From assembly GCA_023128035.1 (NCBI GenBank), contig JAGMES010000176.1, forward strand, positions 1 through 8,476: a DNA stretch of 8,476 nucleotides. Reading direction: 5' to 3'. Within the stretch, counting starts at the first letter, position 1. Each line of letters opens with the position of its first letter. The notes below the pieces were generated by a model. That model saw only the letters and a list, made by a program, of their open reading frames with translations, was not told the origin of the DNA and searched no databases. Of the stretch, positions 1 to 6,590 are shown piece by piece. The translations under genes were made by a program, and so were the position numbers. Origin of the DNA: Halanaerobiales bacterium (GTDB lineage: Bacteria > Bacillota_F > Halanaerobiia > DY22613).

Positions 1-60
1 GGATTCTACCCCCACTGAAGATTAAGACCCCTACTTATAGAAGTAGGGGTCTTATTTCAA
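1..60 (+). mobile_element. possible right end of an IS200/IS605-type (TnpB) element
   Basis: A C-rich block at 8-16 (ACCCCCACT) is followed by a perfect stem-loop at 23-54 and then by TCAA at 57-60. A subterminal hairpin followed within a few bases by a TCAA-like cleavage tetranucleotide is the known layout of IS200/IS605-family right ends. The same zone forms the 3' end of the omega RNA in TnpB-bearing elements. The block at 8-16 repeats the left stem arm at 27-35 (ACCCCTACT) with one change, so two pairings with the right arm are possible. No tnpB or tnpA coding sequence is visible, since any would lie before position 1. An ordinary terminator of an upstream rightward gene explains the hairpin equally well. 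Confidence 0.25.
23..54 (+). terminator. strong stem-loop, probable intrinsic terminator
   Basis: Arms 23-36 and 41-54 are perfectly complementary over 14 bp around a 4-nt loop (ATAG), with a GACCCC/GGGGTC core. In the rightward direction it is followed by TTTC, a short and imperfect U-tract. In the leftward direction the tail is poorer. It probably ends a rightward transcript that begins outside the window, or belongs to the end of a mobile element. It lies more than 200 bp past the proposed lysS terminator, so it is unlikely to be the main lysS terminator, though it could be a backstop. Confidence 0.55.
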
Positions 61-268
61 AAAATTAACTACCAACAGAAAGTATCAGTACTAAATTAAG
101 CTTTCTCTAAAATATAAAGCTATGCAAAGCTGACTTTTTTTAGGAGCTTTTTCTATATACGCCATTAAACACGACCTTGCACCAAACTGCGAAAGTTGTG
201 TATTTAAATAAATGTTTTGCATTCAAACGAAGATCAACAATAACTCTTCATTCATTTTTATCAATAAA
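61..268. other. AT-rich intergenic region without a supported gene
   Basis: Nothing here codes convincingly. An ATG-initiated rightward frame of 67 codons begins at 177, but it has no ribosome site and runs into the 3' end of lysS antisense, so I treat it as chance. Four short AGCTTT/AAAGCT words occur between about 98 and 149. The pair at 126-131 and 144-149, followed by TTC, could form a weak 6-bp hairpin. No promoter, tRNA or repeat is evident. Confidence 0.5.
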
Positions 269-292
269 GCCAGATAGAATATTCCATCTGGC
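269..292 (-). terminator. intrinsic terminator of greA-lysS
   Basis: Seventeen bases past the lysS stop, the leftward RNA reads GCCAGAU, then G, an inner GAAUAUUC palindrome, then U and AUCUGGC, followed by UUUAUU. The one imperfect position is a G-U wobble in leftward RNA but an A-C mismatch in rightward RNA. The structure is therefore better in the lysS direction, which supports its role as the end of that transcript. The U-tract is short, so some read-through is possible. Confidence 0.75.
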
Positions 293-309
293 TAATTATA
301 TCTTCACAA

Positions 310-1800
<1,491 letters not shown>

Positions 1801-1805
1801 TCAAT

Positions 1806-2276
1806 TTAAGATATTCCTAAAATTTCATATTTAATAATCCCGATAGGAGCATGAATATCTACTATATCTCCAACTTTCTTACCCAAAATAGCTTTCCCTA
1901 AAGGTGACTCATTAGAAATCTTACAATTCAAAGGATCAGCTTCAACAGACCCAACTAAATGATATGTAACCTCTTGATCAGTATCTAAATCCCTAAGAGT
2001 CACATCTTTACCAAGACTTACAGAATCGCTATCATACTCATCTTCAACTATTTCAGCATTACGTAATAACTGTTCTATTTCTCTAATCCTACCTTCAACG
2101 AATGCTTGTTCGTTTTTAGCTTCATCAAATTCGGAATTTTCGCTAATGTCACCAAATTCTCTAGCCAGTTTAATACGTTTCGCTATCTCTCGCCGACGCA
2201 CAGACTTTAAATGTTGCAGTTCATTTTCTAATTTTTCAAAACCCTCATGCGTTAAAATAACCGCTTCCTCCATCAC
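1806..2276 (-). CDS. greA: transcription elongation factor GreA
   Basis: GreA enters the RNA polymerase secondary channel and stimulates cleavage of backtracked RNA, rescuing arrested complexes. The 156-aa protein is near the usual 158. The N-terminal antiparallel coiled coil spans about residues 10-75 and carries the tip motif GDISENSEFDEAKNEQ, with acidic D43 and E46 placed as in the catalytic pair of known GreA. The C-terminal FKBP-like domain (about 82-156) ends in the typical SPLGKAILGKKVGDIVDI segment. The first two codons are GTG ATG; AAAGGAGA at 2289-2282 serves either, so the start may be 2276 or 2273. It is the first gene of the greA-lysS unit, under a consensus promoter at 2399-2427 and with a hairpin-bearing leader of roughly 115 nt. 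Confidence 0.97.
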   Translation of the reverse strand: MMEEAVILTHEGFEKLENELQHLKSVRRREIAKRIKLAREFGDISENSEFDEAKNEQAFVEGRIREIEQLLRNAEIVEDEYDSDSVSLGKDVTLRDLDTDQEVTYHLVGSVEADPLNCKISNESPLGKAILGKKVGDIVDIHAPIGIIKYEILGIS

Positions 2277-2345
2277 AATCGTCTCCTTTATTTTAAATTT
2301 GTCATTGAAACAATAAGTTATAACACTAAAAACCTTTACTAGAAA

Positions 2346-2375
2346 ATTAGTGCCAGAATAATTTCTGACACTAAT
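2346..2375 (-). terminator. terminator-like hairpin in the greA leader (possible attenuator)
   Basis: In leftward RNA, 13-nt arms (AUUAGUGUCAGAA and UUCUGGCACUAAU) pair around an AUUA loop and are followed by UUUCU. The single non-Watson-Crick pair is U-G in leftward RNA but an A-C mismatch in rightward RNA, so the structure is specific to greA-sense transcripts. It starts about 17 nt after the predicted transcription start and lies about 70 nt before the greA ribosome site. It must therefore be read through for greA expression. It could also stop read-through from the gene ending at 2465, which has no terminator of its own. Confidence 0.65.
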
Positions 2376-2398
2376 TATATCTCTTTTATTAATAATTC

Positions 2399-2427
2399 AT
2401 TATAATTTAATCTGTAAAATTTGTCAA
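2399..2427 (-). promoter_or_regulatory. consensus sigma-A promoter of greA-lysS
   Basis: On the minus strand, TTGACA (2427-2422) and TATAAT (2404-2399) are separated by exactly 17 bp. Both hexamers match consensus completely, so basal initiation should be strong. Transcription should start near 2392. The greA start lies about 115 nt downstream. A second, weaker -10-like TATAAC occurs after the leader hairpin, with a poor -35 (TTTCTA) 17 bp before it. Confidence 0.9.
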
Positions 2428-2464
2428 GTTCAAAACACCCACCACGTATGCTGTACAAATAAGA

Positions 2465-3388
2465 TTAATGGCGATTTTTTTCTAAAGAATTTAAAATCTC
2501 AATCCTAGGGACAAAAACCATTTCCTCCAAAAGTTCTTCATAATCTGCAGATGTTAATTCTGAAGGTTTTTTACTAGATAAAGTAACTAGTACCCCTTCC
2601 ATCACATTTGTTCCAAAAGATCGACCATTAAAATCAGGTGTAGTAGTAATCAAAATCCAAACTCCTCGTTCACGTAACATTTCAATATCTCGAGTTGTCA
2701 CAGTATTTGTTAAAATAACTTTTCCTTGAATATTTTCAGGTAAATATTTTTTTATGTAATGAAAATCACCAGCAATAATATCTGCCTCTTCATAAAATTT
2801 CTTAAAACGATTTTTGACTAAGTTTTGTTTATGACCTGTAGGATATAACATTTTAAAAGGTAGTTTAGTTAAAAAAGGACATAATACCCGAGCCAGCCTC
2901 CTCAACCCTTTCAAAGATTTCAAAGGCACCGGAAGACCTAAAGCAAAAATCACATCCCCAAAAGTAACATCACAACCTTCTTCTACCAAAGCCTCTGCCA
3001 TACCAAATCTATCTACCGCACAAGTCATCAACACTTTTTTACCTTGAAGATCTAAATCATACTCATTCCCAAGGTACTTAACAACCTTCCGTTCTAACGT
3101 ATTTTTCAATCCGCTTCCATCAACTACAGGAGTTTTATCAATCAAACGAATCATTTTTTTAGCATCACGAAAAGTATAACGCTTATCACCAGCATATATA
3201 TATAAATCTATACCTCCTAAACCAAAAGCATCTACTTTGCCATCTAAATCTTGAAAAAGCTTTATTGCTTTATCCATATCTCCATCAGTACCAAGACGCT
3301 GAATTATAAATTTTTCACCCAATATTTCCGTCTCTACTACATGATCTCGTTTGGAAGAACCAAGGCTAATACTAATAACCTTCTTCAT
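2465..3388 (-). CDS. uncharacterised Rossmann-like protein (quinate 5-dehydrogenase-labelled family)
   Basis: The 307-aa soluble protein has no signal peptide or membrane segment. From memory, similar clostridial proteins carry the label 'quinate 5-dehydrogenase'; the sequence itself does not prove it. A Rossmann-like beta-alpha-beta unit is plausible at about 117-150 (GKKVLMTCAVDRFGMAEAL, then VTFGDVIFALG), but it lacks a clean GxGxxG. I do not see the NxTxPxK catalytic region of shikimate/quinate dehydrogenases. Other conspicuous stretches are FGLGGIDLYIY (55-65), VVDGSGLKNTLERK (88-101), ADIIAGDFHYIKKYLP (202-217) and the C-terminal TTTPDFNGRSFGTNVMEGVL (248-267). GAGGAGGTG sits just before the ATG. 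The gene follows the HTH gene by 14 bp, so they are probably one operon and function together. It has no visible terminator before the greA promoter. Confidence 0.8.
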   Translation of the reverse strand: MKKVISISLGSSKRDHVVETEILGEKFIIQRLGTDGDMDKAIKLFQDLDGKVDAFGLGGIDLYIYAGDKRYTFRDAKKMIRLIDKTPVVDGSGLKNTLERKVVKYLGNEYDLDLQGKKVLMTCAVDRFGMAEALVEEGCDVTFGDVIFALGLPVPLKSLKGLRRLARVLCPFLTKLPFKMLYPTGHKQNLVKNRFKKFYEEADIIAGDFHYIKKYLPENIQGKVILTNTVTTRDIEMLRERGVWILITTTPDFNGRSFGTNVMEGVLVTLSSKKPSELTSADYEELLEEMVFVPRIEILNSLEKNRH

Positions 3389-3402
3389 TCATAACACCTC
3401 CT

Positions 3403-3924
3403 CTATTTTAAAAACTGTTTAATCATCTCTTCAAGCTTAGAAACTTCAACATAAATATCTTCAGTAATTGGGGATCTTCCAATCTCAATCCCAATAACTT
3501 TCCCATTTAATAAGGTATCTATAAGATCAATACGCATATCAGAACCAAGAAAAATTATCAAATCATAATCTTTTAAATTTACTAAAATCTCCATCAATTG
3601 ATTAAAAATATCTATTCCCTCTTTTTGCACAAAAGACCATCGTTCCTCTTCTGACATTAGCAAAATAAATTCCACACCTAAATTAAATGCCATTTCCCTT
3701 ATCTCATCCCTATTCGCTATAGGAAAACCTACCAGAGCAATTCGTTCACCTTTATAGATTTCACCCAAGCTCTCTAACCGAGAAATAAAAGTTCTCTCTA
3801 CTTCCAACTCTCTAGCACAATCAGCCTGTGAGAACCCTTGACTACGAAGATTCAATATTTTAGTAATCATTCGAGAAATTTTATCTTTACTAATAACTTT
3901 GTCTCCAATACGAATGAGTTCCAA
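3403..3924 (-). CDS. helix-turn-helix protein, probable transcriptional regulator
   Basis: The 173-aa protein has an N-terminal helix-turn-helix at about residues 15-55. SQGFSQADCARELEVERTFI carries the second and recognition helices of an XRE/sigma-70-region-4-like fold. The remainder (about 60-150) looks like an alpha/beta domain: RIALVGFPIANRDEI is an apparent beta-strand/turn/helix, and DLIIFLGSDM and KVIGIEIGR are further strands. That domain may bind a ligand or contact the partner protein encoded 14 bp downstream. The start is TTG, chosen because GAGGTGAT (3935-3928) lies just before it. The promoter at 3995-4023 overlaps that of the divergent Mur ligase gene, and a near-palindrome lies over the expected transcription start. 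Autoregulation and control of the divergent gene are reasonable inferences but untested. Confidence 0.82.
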   Translation of the reverse strand: MELIRIGDKVISKDKISRMITKILNLRSQGFSQADCARELEVERTFISRLESLGEIYKGERIALVGFPIANRDEIREMAFNLGVEFILLMSEEERWSFVQKEGIDIFNQLMEILVNLKDYDLIIFLGSDMRIDLIDTLLNGKVIGIEIGRSPITEDIYVEVSKLEEMIKQFLK

Positions 3925-3943
3925 TTTATCACCTCACAATGGT

Positions 3944-3966
3944 AAAGTATCCATAAAAGATACTTT
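3944..3966 (-). repeat. 8-bp inverted repeat in the HTH gene leader
   Basis: AAAGTATC (3944-3951) and GATACTTT (3959-3966) are perfect inverted repeats around a 7-nt spacer. In the leftward transcript they form a small hairpin ending 9 bases before the GAGGTG ribosome site, so it could affect mRNA stability or translation. As DNA it could be a second operator. Another AGTATC lies at 3989-3994, next to the promoter. Confidence 0.6.
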
Positions 3967-3969
3967 TTA

Positions 3970-3989
3970 TGTGCACGATATTGTGTACA
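3970..3989. promoter_or_regulatory. 20-bp near-palindrome, candidate operator
   Basis: TGTGCACGAT/ATTGTGTACA reads the same on both strands at 8 of 10 half-site positions. It lies directly downstream of the leftward -10 and covers the expected leftward start site. It is also about 6 bp upstream of the rightward -35. A repressor bound here would block the HTH operon and could affect the Mur ligase promoter. The neighbouring HTH protein is the natural candidate. Confidence 0.55.
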
Positions 3990-3994
3990 GTATC

Positions 3995-4023
3995 ATTGTA
4001 ACAAATTAATATGTAGAATACAA
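3995..4023 (-). promoter_or_regulatory. sigma-A promoter of the HTH/Rossmann-like operon
   Basis: On the minus strand, TTGTAT (4023-4018) and TACAAT (4000-3995) are 17 bp apart, with 4/6 and 5/6 consensus matches. The predicted start near 3988 gives a leader of about 64 nt. The -35 lies on the -10 of the opposing promoter. Confidence 0.7.
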
Positions 4024-4024
4024 T
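3996..4024 (+). promoter_or_regulatory. sigma-A promoter of the Mur ligase gene, overlapping the opposing promoter
   Basis: On the plus strand, TTGTAA (3996-4001) and TACAAT (4019-4024) are 17 bp apart. These elements occupy the same 30 bp as the leftward promoter because the region begins ATTGTA and ends TACAAT. The predicted start near 4031 leaves a leader of about 100 nt. A perfect TATAAT at 4066-4071 is an alternative -10, but no recognisable -35 lies 17 bp before it. Confidence 0.6.
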
Positions 4025-4120
4025 ATTTTAATGGAAATTAATACTAAAATAATATATACAAGTACTATAATAATACTACTTAAGATACCAAATAATAATT
4101 AAAAGTAGGAAAGTAAGTAA

Positions 4121-4136
4121 GGGGGCAAAACCATTG
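4121..4136 (+). promoter_or_regulatory. ribosome site that fixes the TTG start of the Mur ligase
   Basis: AAGGGGG ends at 4125, 8 nt before TTG at 4134. The frame stays open upstream to a stop at 4071 but offers no ATG, GTG or TTG there. This start also gives the expected short lead-in to the conserved GVTCDSRDVKPG motif. Confidence 0.75.
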
Positions 4137-5552
4137 GAGATTTTTAACAATTTTCTAGGAGTTACCTGTGATTCAAGGGATGTAAAACCTGGATTTGCCT
4201 TTGTAGCAATTCAGGGATTAAAAAAAGATGGTCATGAATTTATTGAAGATGCTCTAAAAAGAGGAGCTTCTTTGATTATAACCGAAAAACCCATAAATAT
4301 TAAATCCACTGTACCATTTATTCAAGTAACTGATGGAAGAATTGCTTTAGCTGAATTGGCTGCTTCCCTTTATGGAGAACCATCAAATAAAATAACCACA
4401 ATCGGGATCACAGGAACAAACGGGAAAACAACAACTTCGTCATTATTATATCATCTGCTTAATCAAAACAAAATCGGTTGTGGATTAATCGGCACTGTGG
4501 ATATTGATACAGGATTACAAAAAAAGAAAGCGAAACTCACTACTCCAAATGCAGTCGAACTAGAAAAATATCTACGCGAGATGGTAGATGCAAATCTAAA
4601 AGCAGTTTCTATGGAAGTCTCTTCCCATGGAATTAAACTCAAAAGAACCCATGGAATAGACTTCGATCTAGCTATATTGACCAACCTGACCCGTGATCAT
4701 TTTGATTTTCATCAAAACTTTGAAACATATATTCGTACAAAAAAAACTCTCTTTAAACAATTGAAGAAAAAAGCCATTGCCTTAATTAATGGAGATGACC
4801 CCCATGCTGAGTTCATTTCAAAAGATATAGACGCTCAGGTAATCACCTATGGAATACAAGATAAAAATATGATCTACATTGATAATATAAAAAAGGACAA
4901 TTTAAAAACAAAATTTGAACTAGTTATTAAAAAACCTATCAAAGGTCTCAAAAATCTTGTACAACCCACCCAAACATTAATTGAAATAAAACTCCCAGGA
5001 ACCCATAATCTTTATAATACTTTGTGCGCTTGTGGAGCAGGACTTTTACTGGGTCTCAGCAACAACGAAATCCAAAAGATATCTACTTTCAAAGAAGTTT
5101 GGCGCCGTTTTCAAATCCTCTATGATAAAGATTTTACCATCATTGATGACTGTGCTCATAACCCAGGCAGTTATTCTGCTGTATTTGAAACCATAAAAAA
5201 TTTATCATATAAAAACCTTTTTATTATTAACGCTATCAGAGGTAATCGCGGAATACAAATTAATAGAGATAATGCTAAAACTATCGCCACTTGGATTAAC
5301 TGCTTACGAAATGTTCGGCTAATGATTACTAATTGCTCTGAATTAGTCAAAAAAGATGATTTAGTTCATCCAGAAGAAGAAGAAGCCTTTTTACATATTT
5401 TAAATGAATCAAAAATAAAATATGAACATAACCCCAAAATTCAGCCTTTCTTTACTAAAGTCAAGCAAATAGTCAAATCAGGAGATCTTATCCTCTTATT
5501 AGGAGCTCATGCAATGGATAAAACTGGTGAGCTAATCTTAAAAAGAATATGA
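4134..5552 (+). CDS. MurE-like Mur ligase family protein
   Basis: This 472-aa ATP-dependent amide ligase of the Mur family has all three domains. The N-terminal UDP-MurNAc-binding domain begins GVTCDSRDVKPGFAFVA (9-25). The central ATPase domain has the P-loop GITGTNGKTTT (91-101), TTPNAVELEKYL (136-147), EVSSHGI (161-167), LTNLTRDHFDFH (182-193) and YIRTKKTLF (199-207), where K203 matches the carbamylated lysine of MurE. The C-terminal domain starts near VWRRFQILYDKDFTIIDDCAHNPGSY (322-347). These features favour MurE over MurC, MurD or MurF. However, the GDRDRGKR-like segment is replaced by AIRGNRGIQINRDNA (367-381), and the DNPR/DNPA amino-acid recognition motif is replaced by TNCSE (399-403). 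The amino-acid substrate is therefore unclear. It stands alone rather than among division/cell-wall genes and converges on dusB. A paralogue with a changed substrate is my best guess. Confidence 0.88.
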   Translation: MEIFNNFLGVTCDSRDVKPGFAFVAIQGLKKDGHEFIEDALKRGASLIITEKPINIKSTVPFIQVTDGRIALAELAASLYGEPSNKITTIGITGTNGKTTTSSLLYHLLNQNKIGCGLIGTVDIDTGLQKKKAKLTTPNAVELEKYLREMVDANLKAVSMEVSSHGIKLKRTHGIDFDLAILTNLTRDHFDFHQNFETYIRTKKTLFKQLKKKAIALINGDDPHAEFISKDIDAQVITYGIQDKNMIYIDNIKKDNLKTKFELVIKKPIKGLKNLVQPTQTLIEIKLPGTHNLYNTLCACGAGLLLGLSNNEIQKISTFKEVWRRFQILYDKDFTIIDDCAHNPGSYSAVFETIKNLSYKNLFIINAIRGNRGIQINRDNAKTIATWINCLRNVRLMITNCSELVKKDDLVHPEEEEAFLHILNESKIKYEHNPKIQPFFTKVKQIVKSGDLILLLGAHAMDKTGELILKRI

Positions 5553-5553
5553 A

Positions 5554-5602
5554 ACAAAGAAGAAGACATTCCCTCACAACTAGGAAAAGTCTTCTTCTTT
5601 GT
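5554..5602. terminator. inverted repeat across convergent gene ends, possible bidirectional terminator
   Basis: ACAAAGAAGAAGAC (5554-5567) and GTCTTCTTCTTTGT (5589-5602) are perfect 14-bp inverted arms around a 21-nt loop, in which TTCC and GGAA can pair further. The left arm starts one base after the Mur ligase stop. The right arm encodes the last acidic residues (DKEED) of DusB. Neither direction has a good U-tract, so termination efficiency is uncertain. Convergent placement suits a shared terminator or RNA 3'-end protection. Confidence 0.55.
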
Positions 5603-6575
5603 CATATATTCCTTCTAACTCCTGTAAATAATCATCTAAAGTCCTTAAAATTTCATCCACAGTTTGAAGGCGAAAAACTTCCTCTTTTACCTTCGTGCAA
5701 TTGGATAAACCTTTTAAATAGCAGGATAAGTGTTTTCGCATTTGAGGAACTCCAGCAATTTCCCCTTTATAAACAATATGTCGTTGAAAATGGTCAATTC
5801 CCATCATAATTTTCTCCCTGGCTGAAAGTGGTGGCAAAATTTCACCTGTTTTTAGATAAGTAGTAATCTGACGAAAAATCCAAGGATTACCCTGGCAACC
5901 ACGCCCTATCATCACCCCATCACAATTTGTCTCTTTAAACATCTCTCTAGCATCCTCAATTGAAAAAATATCCCCATTTCCGATTACAGGAACTTCAATA
6001 GACTCTTTCACAGCTTTAATGATCTGCCAATCTGCTTTCCCTGAATAAAATTGTTCTCGTGTTCGTCCATGTACTGCAATCGCTTTAGCACCATTAGCTG
6101 CACAAATTTGAGCAATCTCTACTGCATTGATATTTTGTTCATCCCATCCTTTGCGGATTTTAACGGTAATAGGAATATCCACAGCCTCGCTCATGGCTGC
6201 AACAATTTCACCGGCTAAAGTGGGATTTTTCATTAAAGCAGAACCATCACCATTATTAACGATTTTAGGTGTAGGACACCCCATATTAATATCAATAATA
6301 GCGGGTTCTCTCTCAGCTACAATTTTACTGGCTTCCGCCATAATTTCTGGTTCCGACCCAAAAAGCTGAATAGCTACAGGAATTCCATCTTTCTTAAAAT
6401 CTAGAAGAAGCTCTGTACGCTCATTTTCATATATCAGCCCTTTTGCACTAACCATCTCTGTATAAACTAATTCACATCCCATTTCTTTAACAATCTGACG
6501 AAAAGGTAGATCGGTTACTCCAGCCATTGGAGCCAAAATCACAGGATTATCAATTACTACGGTTCCTATTTTCAA
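5580..6575 (-). CDS. dusB: tRNA dihydrouridine synthase, DusB type
   Basis: This FMN-dependent, NADPH-using enzyme reduces specific tRNA uridines to dihydrouridine. From the TTG start the protein is 331 aa, typical for DusB. The TIM-barrel domain opens with VILAPMAGVTDLPFR. The active-site loop INMGCPTPK has the catalytic Cys at about residue 100, followed by NNGDGSALMKNP. KIRKGWDE, AIAVHGRTREQFYSGKADW, VIGNGDIFS and GVMIGRGCQGNPWIF are FMN- and tRNA-binding segments. A helical C-terminal domain follows and ends in the acidic tail DKEEDFS. An in-frame ATG at 6596 would overlap coaX by 8 bp but has no ribosome site, whereas AGAGGGGGG lies inside that extension, 6 nt before the TTG. It is the last gene of birA-coaX-dusB. 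Confidence 0.95.
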   Translation of the reverse strand: MKIGTVVIDNPVILAPMAGVTDLPFRQIVKEMGCELVYTEMVSAKGLIYENERTELLLDFKKDGIPVAIQLFGSEPEIMAEASKIVAEREPAIIDINMGCPTPKIVNNGDGSALMKNPTLAGEIVAAMSEAVDIPITVKIRKGWDEQNINAVEIAQICAANGAKAIAVHGRTREQFYSGKADWQIIKAVKESIEVPVIGNGDIFSIEDAREMFKETNCDGVMIGRGCQGNPWIFRQITTYLKTGEILPPLSAREKIMMGIDHFQRHIVYKGEIAGVPQMRKHLSCYLKGLSNCTKVKEEVFRLQTVDEILRTLDDYLQELEGIYDKEEDFS

Positions 6576-6590
6576 AGAAATCCCCCCTCT
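6573..6590 (-). promoter_or_regulatory. ribosome site fixing the dusB TTG start
   Basis: On the minus strand, AGAGGGGGG (6590-6582) precedes TTG (6575-6573) by 6 nt. The site overlaps the coaX stop codon (6591-6589), which suits translational coupling. Nothing purine-rich precedes the alternative ATG at 6596. Confidence 0.75.

Noticed and set aside
2465..3388. Confident assignment as quinate/shikimate dehydrogenase
   Set aside because: No catalytic Lys/Asp signature or clean dinucleotide-binding glycine motif is visible, and no pathway genes are nearby. The label is kept only as a family name.
4051..4090. AGTACT-rich segment as a second operator
   Set aside because: The arms are only about 5 bp in strongly AT-rich DNA, so chance is likely.
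4463..4684. 73-codon leftward reading frame inside the Mur ligase gene
   Set aside because: It is a shadow of conserved MurE-like motifs on the other strand and has no start signal.
5549..5809. 86-codon rightward reading frame overlapping the Mur ligase stop
   Set aside because: It is antisense to the dusB C-terminal coding region. The ATGA overlap with the ligase stop looks like coupling, but the product resembles no family and dusB is clearly real.
6127..6369. 80-codon rightward reading frame inside dusB
   Set aside because: It is the antisense of the conserved DusB active-site region.
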